Positions 45,062 through 54,292 of a stretch of DNA of 54,365 bases are shown piece after piece. A program made the translations under genes and the position numbers. Source of the DNA: an uncultured Clostridia bacterium (GTDB lineage: Bacteria; Bacillota; Clostridia; Lachnospirales; CAG-274); assembly GCA_944383305.1 (NCBI GenBank), contig CALWOZ010000016.1, positions 1-54,365 of the forward strand, written 5' to 3'. Below the pieces are notes generated by a model that was not told the DNA's origin, made no database searches, and saw only the letters and a list, made by a program, of their open reading frames with translations. Numbering within the stretch: position 1 is the first letter of the stretch; every line of letters begins with the position of its first letter.

Positions 45062-47170
45062 TTAACTTAATGCATCTTTTATAGATAAATTTATCCTTCC
45101 TTGTTCATCTATTTCTATAACCTTAACTATTACTTCATCTCCTATGTTTACTACGTCTTCTACTTTTCCAACTCTTTCTTTAGAAAGTTTTGATATATGA
45201 ACAAGACCTTCCTTCTCTGGAGCAATCTCTACAAAAGCACCAAAATTCATAATTCTAACTACTTTACCTGTAAATATTTGTCCTACTTCTGGGTCTTTAG
45301 CTATTGCATTTATAATAGATAAAGCTTTATCTATTTTTTCTTGTTCATTTGAACAAACAAATATTTTTCCACCATCTTCTGTATCAATTTTATCAACACC
45401 TGTTTGCTCTAATATTTTATTAATAGTTTTACCTCTAGGTCCAATAACATCTGCCATTTTTTCAGGGTCTATTTGTAAGAAACCTATTTTAGGTGCATAT
45501 TTAGAAAGTTGTTCTCTAGGTTTATCAATAGCTTTAAGCATAATTTCATCTAGTATATATGCTCTAGCTTCATTAGTTTTTTGTAAAGATTGTTTAATAA
45601 TCTCTGGTGTTAAACCATCTATCTTTATGTCCATTTGTATTGCAGTAATACCTTTGTGACTTCCAGCTACTTTAAAATCCATATCTCCAAAAAAGTCTTC
45701 TAAACCTTGTATATCTGTAAGTAAAACAAAATCATCGTCTGTATCTCCAGTAACAAGTCCAACAGATATACCTGCTACTGGTCTTTTAATAGGTACTCCT
45801 GCTGCCATAAGAGAAAGTGTAGAGCCACAAACACTAGCCTGAGAAGTAGACCCATTTGAACTTAAAACTTCTGATACAAGTCTTATAGCATAAGGAAATT
45901 CTTCTTCAGAAGGTATAACTGGTACTAATGCTCTTTCTGCTAAAGCTCCGTGCCCTATTTCTCTTCTTCCTGGTCCTCTAGATGGTCTTGTTTCTCCAAC
46001 AGAATAACTAGGAAAGTTATAATGATGAATATATCTTTTAGTCACTTCTAATTCGTCTAATCCATCTAGTTTTTGTGCTTCTCCCATAGAGCCTAACGTA
46101 GTAACTGTTAAAACTTGAGTTTGACCTCTGCTAAATATAGCTGATCCGTGAGTTCTAGGTAATATATCTATTTCTGCTTTAAGTTTTCTTATTTCTTCTA
46201 ATCCACGACCATCTGGTCTTTTATGGTCTTTTAAAATCATTCTACGTACAGTTTCTTTTTCATATTTATATATAGCTTCGTTTATTTGTAAGATAAACTC
46301 TTCTTGGTTTTCACCTTCATATTGTTGTAAAAGACTTTCTATAACTTCTTCTTTAAGTGCTGTCACTTGTTCGTCCCTAACTTGTTTTAAGTCTGTAAAT
46401 ACAGCATTTTCCATTCTTTCATCTGTAATAATGTTTATTATATTTTTATATAGTTCTTTATCTACACTATGTTCTTCATAGCTGTGTTTTTCTTTACCAA
46501 CTTCTTTAGCTATTCCTTCTATAAATTCTGCTATTTTTATATTTTCTTTATGAGCAAGCATAATTGCATTATACATTGTCTCATCGTCTATTTCATTAGC
46601 ACCAGCTTCTATCATCATAACTTTTTGTTTTGTAGATGAAACTGTTAAAGAAAGGTCACTTTTTTCTCTTTGTTCTGCAGTTGGATTTATTATAAACTCA
46701 CCATCTATAAGTCCAACCATAACTGCACCTGTTGGTCCATTAAAAGGTATATCAGATATGGATAAAACAATAGATGAACCTATCATAGCCACTATTTCTG
46801 GGCTACAATCTTGGTCTACTGACAAAACAGTAGCTACTAGACCTACATCATTTCTATAATCTTTAGGGAATAATGGTCTAATAGGTCTATCTATAAGACG
46901 AGAGGTTAAGACTGCTTTTTCAGTAGGTTTACCTTCTCTTTTTATAAATCCTCCAGGTATTTTACCAACAGAATATAATTTTTCTTCATAGTCTATACTA
47001 AGTGGGAAAAAGTCTATACCATCTCTTGGTTTTTCAGATGCAGTAACAGCTACTAAAACAACTGTTTCACCGTATCTTACAATAGCAGCACCATTAGCTA
47101 ATTCAGCTACTCTGCCTATTTCAACAGATAGCTCTCTTCCTGCTAACGTTGTAGAGTACGTATTATACAT
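45062..47170 (-). CDS. pnp: polyribonucleotide nucleotidyltransferase (PNPase)
   Basis: This 702-residue exoribonuclease degrades mRNA from the 3' end. Two RNase PH-like domains (about 10-240 and 315-545; ...SRGQTQVLTVTTLGS, RREIGHGALAERAL), a KH domain with VIGPRGKTINKI and an S1 domain (FTGKVVRIMNFGAFVEIAP) are intact. GGAG precedes its ATG. rpsO is not adjacent as in other Firmicutes. Confidence 0.97.
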   Translation of the reverse strand: MYNTYSTTLAGRELSVEIGRVAELANGAAIVRYGETVVLVAVTASEKPRDGIDFFPLSIDYEEKLYSVGKIPGGFIKREGKPTEKAVLTSRLIDRPIRPLFPKDYRNDVGLVATVLSVDQDCSPEIVAMIGSSIVLSISDIPFNGPTGAVMVGLIDGEFIINPTAEQREKSDLSLTVSSTKQKVMMIEAGANEIDDETMYNAIMLAHKENIKIAEFIEGIAKEVGKEKHSYEEHSVDKELYKNIINIITDERMENAVFTDLKQVRDEQVTALKEEVIESLLQQYEGENQEEFILQINEAIYKYEKETVRRMILKDHKRPDGRGLEEIRKLKAEIDILPRTHGSAIFSRGQTQVLTVTTLGSMGEAQKLDGLDELEVTKRYIHHYNFPSYSVGETRPSRGPGRREIGHGALAERALVPVIPSEEEFPYAIRLVSEVLSSNGSTSQASVCGSTLSLMAAGVPIKRPVAGISVGLVTGDTDDDFVLLTDIQGLEDFFGDMDFKVAGSHKGITAIQMDIKIDGLTPEIIKQSLQKTNEARAYILDEIMLKAIDKPREQLSKYAPKIGFLQIDPEKMADVIGPRGKTINKILEQTGVDKIDTEDGGKIFVCSNEQEKIDKALSIINAIAKDPEVGQIFTGKVVRIMNFGAFVEIAPEKEGLVHISKLSKERVGKVEDVVNIGDEVIVKVIEIDEQGRINLSIKDALS

Positions 47171-47356
47171 ATGTTTCTCCTTTCGTGTATTAATTCATAT
47201 TTTATAAATATAAATTAATATTTTTATAAATTATACATTAAGTATAATTATACCACCTTTTATAAATTTTAACAATGTTTTTTAAATATTTTTATAAAAT
47301 TATAAATATTTTTAATAATTATCATAATTAGCCTATAAATTTACTTTAATAATTTA

Positions 47357-47659
47357 TTAATTTTTATGCTTAAATAATAATATAAAATTTAAAATAAACG
47401 TACCTAAAATTAATGATGTACAAGCAAATAATACTCCATTATTAGTATCTTCTATTGCAATCCAATCTTTTATTTTTACTAGATGGTTAGTATAAACAAA
47501 TTGAAAATATATGGAAATAATAGTTAAAACAAGGCTTAATATTGAAAATATATAAGCTTTTTTATAATTTATATTTTTAAAAAAAATTAAAGCTAGTGGT
47601 AAAATCCACGCTATAAGACCTAAAACAAAACTAGCTACATTTAATAAACCATAGTCCAT
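47357..47659 (-). CDS. hypothetical membrane protein
   Basis: The 100-residue protein has three hydrophobic helices (about 8-27, 33-53, 74-95). It is upstream of pnp on the same strand but separated by ~190 bp. AAGGAGATAAATT precedes its ATG. I do not recognise the family. The base composition matches its neighbours. Confidence 0.6.
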   Translation of the reverse strand: MDYGLLNVASFVLGLIAWILPLALIFFKNINYKKAYIFSILSLVLTIISIYFQFVYTNHLVKIKDWIAIEDTNNGVLFACTSLILGTFILNFILLFKHKN

Positions 47660-47820
47660 AATTTATCTCCTTTATAGTCAATTTTTATATATTATACATT
47701 ATAGTAATTTTAAAGTCTACATTTTATTAATAAATTTTTATTACTATTATTTATATTGATATTTTTAGTTATATATTTTATTATTATAGTAAATAATTTT
47801 TTAATAATATATATTAAAAC

Positions 47821-47866
47821 CAGCTATTACTAATATTTTTAAAAATAAAGTCATAGTTTAATTATA
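47821..47866 (+). repeat. dispersed intergenic repeat, copy F (short form)
   Basis: It joins the left arm (CAGCTATTACTAATATTTTT) directly to the right arm (AAAAATAAAGTCATAGTTTA), with the middle missing. This makes the terminal inverted-repeat nature most visible. The rest of 47660-47820 shows no gene or motif I can name. Confidence 0.6.
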
Positions 47867-47908
47867 ATAAATTATTTTTACACAAATTAAAATTATTAAA
47901 AATATATA

Positions 47909-47937
47909 TTGACAAATAAATAACAATGGTATATAAT
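47909..47937 (+). promoter_or_regulatory. promoter of adhE
   Basis: TTGACA (47909-47914) and TATAAT (47932-47937) are both perfect with 17-bp spacing. The leader to the ATG is about 160 bp, with AATCTAAAGTT (48003-48013) pairing AACTTTAGATT (48061-48071). Confidence 0.8.
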
Positions 47938-47941
47938 GTAA

Positions 47942-47959
47942 TTGTTAAATAAATATCAA
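47942..47959 (+). promoter_or_regulatory. putative Rex operator of adhE
   Basis: TTGTTAAATAAATATCAA matches 12 of 14 fixed positions of the clostridial Rex pattern TTGTTAA-N4-TTAACAA. It sits at the expected transcription start, 4 bp after the -10. Rex controls adhE by NADH/NAD in many Clostridia. Confidence 0.5.
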
Positions 47960-48106
47960 ATAAATTTAACTTAAATATCTATCTTTTATTTGTAGGTATT
48001 AAAATCTAAAGTTTTATAATTATTTTAATCTTTGGTTAAATTATATTTTATAAAGTATATAACTTTAGATTATTAAATATATTTTAATTCTTAGGAGGAA
48101 AAATTT

Positions 48107-50728
48107 ATGGCTAAAAAGCAACCTGTAACTATTGTTAATAGTGTAGAAACTTTAAAAGCAAGAATGAATGAGCTTAAAGAAGCTCAAAAACAATTTGCTA
48201 CATTCACTCAAGAGCAAGTAGACGAAATCTTTGCTGCTGCTGCATTAGCTGCTAACAAACAAAGAATATATCTTGCTAAAAAAGCTGTTGAAGAAACTGG
48301 TATGGGTATTGTAGAAGATAAAGTTATTAAAAATCACTTTGCTTCTGAATATATATACAATAAATATAAAAATGTTAAAACTTGTGGCGTATTAGAAGAA
48401 GATAAATCTTATGGTACAAAAGTTATTGCTGAACCTATTGGTACAATAGCTGCTGTTATTCCTACTACTAACCCTACTTCTACTGCTATATTTAAAACAT
48501 TACTTGCTTTAAAAACAAGAAATGCTATTATAATAAGCCCTCACCCTCGTGCTAAAGCTTCTACTATTGAAGCTGCTAAAATCGTTCTTGAAGCTGCTGT
48601 TGCTGCTGGTGCACCTGAAGGTATTATTGGCTGGATAGATGAACCTTCTTTAGAACTTACAACACAAGTTATGGCAGATGCTGATATTATTTTAGCAACT
48701 GGCGGTCCTGGTATGGTTAAATCTGCTTATTCATCTGGTAAACCTGCTCTTGGTGTTGGTTCTGGTAATGTACCTGCTATTTTTGATGAAACAGCTAATG
48801 TTAAACTTGCTGTAAACTCTGTTATTCATTCTAAAACTTTTGATAATGGTATGATTTGTGCTTCTGAACAATCTGTTATCGTACACGAAAAAATTTATAA
48901 AGAAGTTAAACAAGAGTTTATTGACAGAGGCTGCTATGTATTAAAAGAAAGTGAAATTCAAAAAGTTAAAGACACTATCTTAATCAAAAAAGGTGACGCT
49001 TGTGCATTAAATGCTGATATAGTTGGTCAGCCTGCATACAAAATAGCAGAAATGGCTGGTATTAAAGTTCCTAAAGAAACTAAAATATTAATTGGTGAGG
49101 TTAGCTCTGTTGAATTATCTGAACCTTTTGCACATGAGAAATTATCTCCTGTTTTAGCTATGTATAAATTTAAAACATTTGATGAAGCTTTAGAAAAAGC
49201 TGACGCATTAGTTAAAGATGGTGGTTATGGACATACTTCTTCTATATTTATCGATACATTAGTTGGTAAAGAAAGATTAGATAAATTTACTGCTATGATG
49301 AAAACAGGACGTATTGTTGTAAATACACCTTCTACTCACGGTGGTATTGGTGATATTTATAACTTTAATTTAGCTCCTTCTTTAACTCTTGGTTGTGGTA
49401 CTTGGGGTGGAAACTCTGTTTCTGAAAACGTTGGTGTTAAACACTTAATAAATACTAAAGTGGTTGCTGAAAGGAGAGAAAATATGCTTTGGTTTAGAAC
49501 TCCACAAAAAGTTTACTTTAAAAAAGGTTGTTTACCAGTTGCTCTTGATGAACTTAGCTCTGTTATGGATAAAAAGAGAGCATTTATTGTTACAGACTCA
49601 TTCTTATTTAAGTCTGGCGTGACTAAACAAATTACTGATAGATTAGACAGTATGGGTATTAAACACGCTACTTTCTTTGAAGTTGAACCAGACCCAACTC
49701 TTGCTTGTGCTAAAGCTGGTGCTAAAGCTATGGAAGCTTTTGAACCTGACTGTATTATAGCTGTTGGTGGTGGTTCTGCTATGGACGCTGCTAAAATTAT
49801 GTGGGTTATGTATGAACATCCAGAAGTTGATTTCTTAAATATGGCTATGAGATTTATGGATATTAGAAAACGTATCTATACATTCCCTAAAATGGGTGAA
49901 AAAGCATACTTTATTGCTATCCCTACATCTTCTGGTACAGGTTCTGAGGTTACACCTTTTGCCGTTATTACAGATGAAACTACTGGTACTAAATATCCTT
50001 TAGCTGACTATGAATTACTTCCTAATATGGCTATTATTGACGCTGATTTAATGATGAGCCAACCTAAAGGATTAACAGCTGCTTCTGGTATAGATGCTTT
50101 AACTCACGCTTTAGAAGCTTATTCTTCTATATTAGCTACTGACTATACAGATGGTCTTGCTCTTAAAGCTCTTAAAAATATCTTTGGATATTTACCACGT
50201 GCCTTTGAACAAGGTGAAACAGACGTTGAAGCTAGGGTAAAAATGGCAGATGCTTCTACTTTAGCTGGTATGGCTTTTGCTAACTCATTCTTAGGTATTT
50301 GTCACTCTATGGCACACAAATTAGGTGGTTACCATCACTTACCACACGGTGTTGCTAATGCATTATTAATAACTGAAGTTATGAAATTTAATGCTTCTGA
50401 AACACCTACAAAAATGGGTACATTTGCTCAATATGAATACCCTAAAGCTATCGAAAGATATGCAGAAATTGCTGATTTCTTAGGTATTAAAGGTAATAAT
50501 AATAAAGAAAAATTTGATAACCTTGTTAAAGCAATTGAAGAGTTAAAAGATAAAGTTGGTATCAAAAAATCTATTAAAGACTATGGTATCGATGAAAAAG
50601 TATTCTTAGATTCTCTTGACAAAATGGTTGAAGACTCTTTTGATGACCAATGTACTGGTGCTAATCCAAGATATCCTCTTATGAGTGAAATGAAAGAAAT
50701 ATTCTTAAAAGTTTACTATGGTAAATAA
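48107..50728 (+). CDS. adhE: bifunctional acetaldehyde/alcohol dehydrogenase
   Basis: This 873-residue AdhE makes ethanol from acetyl-CoA with two NADH. The N-terminal aldehyde dehydrogenase part (to about 440) has the catalytic Cys in NGMICASEQS (near 247). A linker leads to the iron-type alcohol dehydrogenase, with AVGGGSAMDAAKIMW and the metal-binding His residues in GICHSMAHKLGGYHHLPHG. Length fits the family. AGGAGGAAAAATTT precedes the ATG. Its codon use looks that of a highly expressed gene. The leader has a Rex-like operator. Confidence 0.97.
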   Translation: MAKKQPVTIVNSVETLKARMNELKEAQKQFATFTQEQVDEIFAAAALAANKQRIYLAKKAVEETGMGIVEDKVIKNHFASEYIYNKYKNVKTCGVLEEDKSYGTKVIAEPIGTIAAVIPTTNPTSTAIFKTLLALKTRNAIIISPHPRAKASTIEAAKIVLEAAVAAGAPEGIIGWIDEPSLELTTQVMADADIILATGGPGMVKSAYSSGKPALGVGSGNVPAIFDETANVKLAVNSVIHSKTFDNGMICASEQSVIVHEKIYKEVKQEFIDRGCYVLKESEIQKVKDTILIKKGDACALNADIVGQPAYKIAEMAGIKVPKETKILIGEVSSVELSEPFAHEKLSPVLAMYKFKTFDEALEKADALVKDGGYGHTSSIFIDTLVGKERLDKFTAMMKTGRIVVNTPSTHGGIGDIYNFNLAPSLTLGCGTWGGNSVSENVGVKHLINTKVVAERRENMLWFRTPQKVYFKKGCLPVALDELSSVMDKKRAFIVTDSFLFKSGVTKQITDRLDSMGIKHATFFEVEPDPTLACAKAGAKAMEAFEPDCIIAVGGGSAMDAAKIMWVMYEHPEVDFLNMAMRFMDIRKRIYTFPKMGEKAYFIAIPTSSGTGSEVTPFAVITDETTGTKYPLADYELLPNMAIIDADLMMSQPKGLTAASGIDALTHALEAYSSILATDYTDGLALKALKNIFGYLPRAFEQGETDVEARVKMADASTLAGMAFANSFLGICHSMAHKLGGYHHLPHGVANALLITEVMKFNASETPTKMGTFAQYEYPKAIERYAEIADFLGIKGNNNKEKFDNLVKAIEELKDKVGIKKSIKDYGIDEKVFLDSLDKMVEDSFDDQCTGANPRYPLMSEMKEIFLKVYYGK

Positions 50729-50758
50729 TTACTATTGAATTATTAATTAAACTTAATA

Positions 50759-50798
50759 AAAAAGAGATACAATAATTAAATATATTGTATCTCTTTTT
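50759..50798 (+). terminator. terminator of adhE
   Basis: A 16-bp perfect stem (AAAAAGAGATACAATA and its complement) with a T run, 30 bp after the stop. Confidence 0.9.
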
Positions 50799-50957
50799 AT
50801 TTTTAACATAATAATTTTTTTACTTTGTTTATGTATTTTAAAATATCATATTTTTAATGTTTTACTAATAAACTTTTTATATTTATAAAAAATATTTTGG
50901 ACATAATCAAACTAATATTTACTGCATAATATAAATATAGAAAGGAGATGTTAAAAA

Positions 50958-51812
50958 ATGGTATTCGGTATTTTAGGTGGAGATTATAGATACAAATTTT
51001 TATATGAAATGTTAATAAATGAACAAAATAAAGTATTTATTTATGGTAATAAATATGTAGAAAACACAAATGGTTATAACAATATAGATGATTTTTTAAA
51101 AGAAATAAATATATTAATAACACCTATACCTTTTACTAAAGATAATGAGACAATATTTAATATATATAATGAAATATTAGATATTAATATTTTAATAGAT
51201 AAAATAAAAAATAATAATATTAAAATTTTGTGCGGTGGAGTTATAGGTAAAGATAGAATAAAATATATTGAAGAAAAAGGAATAAAAGTTTTTGATTTTT
51301 TTGAAGATGAAGCTATTGCTATATTAAACGCCATACCAACAGCAGAAGGAGCTATACAAACAGCTATGCAAGAAAGTGATAAAACTATATTTAATAGTAA
51401 ATGTTTAGTTTTAGGATATGGTAGATGTGGCAAAATCTTAGCTAATATGTTAAAAGGTATAGGAGCAAATGTTACTGCAACATATAGAAAGCAAATAGAC
51501 TACGCATATATAAACGCTTATGGTTTAAATTCTATAAACTTATATAATATAGAAAACATAATAAATGATTTTGATTTTATTTTTAATACTATTCCATATG
51601 AAATATTAGATAAAAATATATTACCAAAAGTTAATAAACAAACTATAATAATAGATTTAGCACAAGCACCTGGTGGTGTAGATTATAACTGTGCACGAGA
51701 TTTAAATCTAAAAGCTATATATTGTCCTAGCCTTCCTGGTAGAGTTGCTCCATATACTGCTGGAGAAATATTAAAAGATGCTTTACTTGATTATTGTAAA
51801 AATAATTTGTAA
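50958..51812 (+). CDS. dpaA: dipicolinate synthase subunit A
   Basis: The 284-residue protein resembles SpoVFA. It has an N-terminal Rossmann-like domain (FGILGGDYRYKFLYEML) and a C-terminal one with LVLGYGRCGKILANMLKGIG (about 153-172). Its tail matches family motif IDLAQAPGGVDY and YCPSLPGRVAPYTAGEI. Dipicolinate is the spore core solute. The usual next gene dpaB (flavoprotein SpoVFB) is absent; the terminator follows immediately. GAAAGGAGATG lies before the ATG. Confidence 0.9.
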   Translation: MVFGILGGDYRYKFLYEMLINEQNKVFIYGNKYVENTNGYNNIDDFLKEINILITPIPFTKDNETIFNIYNEILDINILIDKIKNNNIKILCGGVIGKDRIKYIEEKGIKVFDFFEDEAIAILNAIPTAEGAIQTAMQESDKTIFNSKCLVLGYGRCGKILANMLKGIGANVTATYRKQIDYAYINAYGLNSINLYNIENIINDFDFIFNTIPYEILDKNILPKVNKQTIIIDLAQAPGGVDYNCARDLNLKAIYCPSLPGRVAPYTAGEILKDALLDYCKNNL

Positions 51813-51819
51813 TTTTCAT

Positions 51820-51858
51820 AAAAAAGCCCTTATTAAAAATTTTTAATAAAGGCTTTTT
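51820..51858. terminator. terminator between dpaA and metK
   Basis: AAAAAAGCC-(mismatch)-TTATTAAAAA pairs with TTTTTAATAA-GGCTTTTTT, a 19-bp stem with one mismatch. The genes converge, so it is likely bidirectional. Confidence 0.8.
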
Positions 51859-51868
51859 TATTATTATA

Positions 51869-51968
51869 ATTAAGCTATAACTTTATTATTAAAATCATAA
51901 ACTTAACCTTTTTAACGTTTATATAATAAAACAGTAAGAATATCTATTTTGGATGCAAAGTATCAAAA
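51869..51968 (-). repeat. dispersed intergenic repeat, copy G
   Basis: On the minus strand it shows TTTTGATACTTTGCATC, AGATATTCTTACTG, AAGTTTATGATTTTAAT and AATAAAGTTATAGCTTAATT, all in family order. It sits between the dpaA terminator and the metK stop. Confidence 0.6.
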
Positions 51969-51973
51969 TTAAA

Positions 51974-53137
51974 TTATAAACTTTCAAATACGTGTTTCAT
52001 ATCTAACTTTTCCCACGGTAAGTCTAAATCATTCCTACCAAAATGACCATATGCTGCTGTTTGTTTATATATAGGTCTTTTTAAATCAAAATTTTTAATA
52101 ATAGCAGAAGGACGTAAGTCAAAGTTTTCTTTTACTATTTCAGCTATTTTATCATCAGATATTTTGCCAGTACCATATGTGTTGACTAAAATTGATAAAG
52201 GCTTTGCAACACCAATAGCATATGCAATTTCTATCTCACATTTTTTAGCTATCTTACTAGCAACAATATTTTTAGCTACATATCTAGCTGCATAAGCACC
52301 AGAACGGTCTACTTTTGTAGGATCTTTACCAGAAAAAGCTCCCCCACCGTGACTAGCATATCCTCCATATGTGTCTACTATTATTTTTCTACCAGTAAGT
52401 CCACAATCTCCTTGAGGTCCACCTATAACAAATCTTCCAGTAGGATTTATATAATATTTAGTATCTTCATCTAAAAGATTTTTTGGTAAAACTGCCTCTA
52501 TAACGTGTTTTTTAATATCTTCACATATTTGTTTATGACTAACGTTTTCATTATGTTGAGTAGATATTACAACAGAATCTATTCTAATAACTTTATCATC
52601 ATCATATTCTACTGATACTTGACTTTTACCATCTGGTCTTAAATAAGATAATGTACCATTTTTTCTAACTTCTGAAAGGCGTCTAGTTAGCTTATGTGCA
52701 AGATATATAGGCATAGGCATAAAATCCTCTGTTTCATCACAAGCAAATCCAAACATCATTCCTTGGTCTCCAGCTCCTGTATCTTGTTCATCATTTTCTC
52801 TAGTTTCATAAGCATTGTCTACACCTTGAGCTATATCTGGTGACTGACCTTTTAATGATGTTATAACAGCACAAGTATCACAGTCAAATCCATACTTTGC
52901 TCTATCATATCCTATGTTACGAACAGTTTCTCTAGCTATTTTATCTATATCTACATAACAATTAGTTGTAATCTCTCCAGCTACCATAATAAGCCCAGTA
53001 GTAGCAAGTGTTTCACAAGCAACCCTTGCATTAGGGTCTTTTGATAAAATAGCATCTAAAATAGCATCTGATATTTGGTCACATATTTTATCTGGATGCC
53101 CTTCTGTAACAGATTCAGAAGTAAATAATCTTTTCAT
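51974..53137 (-). CDS. metK: S-adenosylmethionine synthetase
   Basis: The 387-residue enzyme makes SAM from methionine and ATP. It starts [20 protein letters not shown], with [16 protein letters not shown] (near 118) and [16 protein letters not shown] (near 265) as second signature. The ATG at 53137 is chosen because TAGGAGGAATAC precedes it; a longer frame adds 14 residues with no such site. A SAM-I riboswitch precedes it, so its own product represses it. Confidence 0.97.
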   Translation of the reverse strand: MKRLFTSESVTEGHPDKICDQISDAILDAILSKDPNARVACETLATTGLIMVAGEITTNCYVDIDKIARETVRNIGYDRAKYGFDCDTCAVITSLKGQSPDIAQGVDNAYETRENDEQDTGAGDQGMMFGFACDETEDFMPMPIYLAHKLTRRLSEVRKNGTLSYLRPDGKSQVSVEYDDDKVIRIDSVVISTQHNENVSHKQICEDIKKHVIEAVLPKNLLDEDTKYYINPTGRFVIGGPQGDCGLTGRKIIVDTYGGYASHGGGAFSGKDPTKVDRSGAYAARYVAKNIVASKIAKKCEIEIAYAIGVAKPLSILVNTYGTGKISDDKIAEIVKENFDLRPSAIIKNFDLKRPIYKQTAAYGHFGRNDLDLPWEKLDMKHVFESL

Positions 53138-53193
53138 ATGTATTCCTCCTAAAAAATAATGTATATTAAAACATATCAACGAATTTTTGTTAA

Positions 53194-53215
53194 TAAAAAA
53201 AAGCCTTTATGGCTT
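53194..53215 (-). terminator. intrinsic terminator of the SAM-I riboswitch
   Basis: On the minus strand AAGCC-ATAAA-GGCTT is followed by a run of T (53194-53200). It lies right after the aptamer and before metK, the expected expression platform. Confidence 0.85.
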
Positions 53216-53226
53216 ATACAAAAATC

Positions 53227-53326
53227 CTCATCTTCCGTAATAATACGGGGGATTTAGCACCAATACTAATTTATAGCTGGTTGCTGGGTATCATAGGGCC
53301 CTTATCCCTCCACCTCTCTTGATAAG
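53227..53326 (-). promoter_or_regulatory. SAM-I (S-box) riboswitch
   Basis: On the minus strand the aptamer runs CTTATCAAGAGAGGTGGAGG, GGCCCTATGATACCC, AGCAACC, GGTGCTAAATCC, and ends GATGAG. CTTATC and GATGAG close P1. These match the conserved S-box core. It controls metK through the following terminator. Confidence 0.95.
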
Positions 53327-53347
53327 ACACATATTCATTACCATATT

Positions 53348-53376
53348 ATAATATCATCAAATTAAAAAAAAGTCAA
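53348..53376 (-). promoter_or_regulatory. promoter of the metK riboswitch transcript
   Basis: On the minus strand TTGACT (53371-53376) is 17 bp from TATTAT (53348-53353), about 22 bp before the aptamer. Confidence 0.6.
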
Positions 53377-53417
53377 TAATTAATAATTTTTTAATAATAA
53401 TTAATATTTTATGTAGA

Positions 53418-53445
53418 TTAGGCTATAAATAACTTTATAGCCTAA
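53418..53445 (-). terminator. terminator of the 53474 gene
   Basis: TTAGGCTATAAA and TTTATAGCCTAA form a perfect 12-bp stem with a 4-base loop, 28 bp after the stop codon. Confidence 0.75.
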
Positions 53446-53473
53446 AAATAAGGAGATTTATCTTAATTATAAA

Positions 53474-53773
53474 TTATATAGCATTATGTGTAAAGCTTGC
53501 TATTCTACAAATTGGTATTTCTGTAACAGAGCCAAGCCAATTATATCCACATCCATAGTTTTGACCATAGTTATATCCATAGCCAGAACAACTAGAGCCT
53601 AAAGGACAACTAGGTGCTGCCCCAATATTTGTTATTAGTTTTACATAACTATCATTTACACTAGCTAAAACACCAGTAAATCCATTACCAGAACAACCAC
53701 CACTTGTTGTAAAAATAGTTACTGTTTGCCCTAGATAACGTGTTAGACTCTCTAATAAACAATTGTCATTCAT
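53474..53773 (-). CDS. Cys/Gly-rich small protein, paralogue A
   Basis: The 99-residue protein starts MNDNCLLESLTRYLGQTVTI, then FTTSGGCSGNGFTGVLASV, NIGAAPSCPLGSSC, a Gly/Tyr/Asn-rich loop, and ends SFTHNAI. The first part looks like a small beta barrel (LSm-like pattern). AAAGGAGG before the ATG at 53773 is better than the longer start. It shares nearly all motifs with the divergent gene at 53925. It is like proteins I associate with spore coat or exosporium of Clostridia, but that is not proven. Confidence 0.7.
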   Translation of the reverse strand: MNDNCLLESLTRYLGQTVTIFTTSGGCSGNGFTGVLASVNDSYVKLITNIGAAPSCPLGSSCSGYGYNYGQNYGCGYNWLGSVTEIPICRIASFTHNAI

Positions 53774-53924
53774 TTTTTTACCTCCTTTCAAGCATCTTAA
53801 TGTATATTATGGTTTTTCTTCCATTTTGTTACACTTATTTAAAATAAATAAATTAACTATAAAAGTAACCCTTATATTAATTTATACATACTATATTATA
53901 TAAACAAATAAAGGAGGTAAAAAT

Positions 53925-54239
53925 ATGGATAATTGGATTAGTCCTTTAAGAGATGACCTTTGTAGATATATAGGTCAAACTGTTACTATTTTTACAACAA
54001 GTGGTGGTTGTTCTGGTAGTGGATTTACTGGTGTTTTAGTATCTGTAAGCGAATGTGTTGTAAGATTACTTGTTAATGCTGGTGAAGCTCCTGCGTGTCC
54101 TTTAGGCTCTAGTTGTTCTGGAACAATGACACCTTATGGTAATGGTTCATATAATTATGGATATTATGGAAATCCATTAGGTGCAATTGCTGTTATTCCA
54201 ACAGATGCTATTGCTGCATTTACACATAATGCTATTTAA
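53925..54239 (+). CDS. Cys/Gly-rich small protein, paralogue B
   Basis: The 104-residue protein has the same layout as the divergent neighbour: YIGQTVTIFTTSGGCSGSGF, GVLVSVSECVVRLLVN, GEAPACPLGSSCSG, a Gly/Tyr loop, and AAFTHNAI. AAAGGAGG precedes its ATG. The two genes are separated by 151 bp of AT-rich DNA with divergent promoters expected. Function is unknown; spore surface is a guess. Confidence 0.7.
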   Translation: MDNWISPLRDDLCRYIGQTVTIFTTSGGCSGSGFTGVLVSVSECVVRLLVNAGEAPACPLGSSCSGTMTPYGNGSYNYGYYGNPLGAIAVIPTDAIAAFTHNAI

Positions 54240-54292
54240 CTTTATTTTTTGTGAAAAATAATTAATATATAAAATAAAAGGCTATAAAATTT

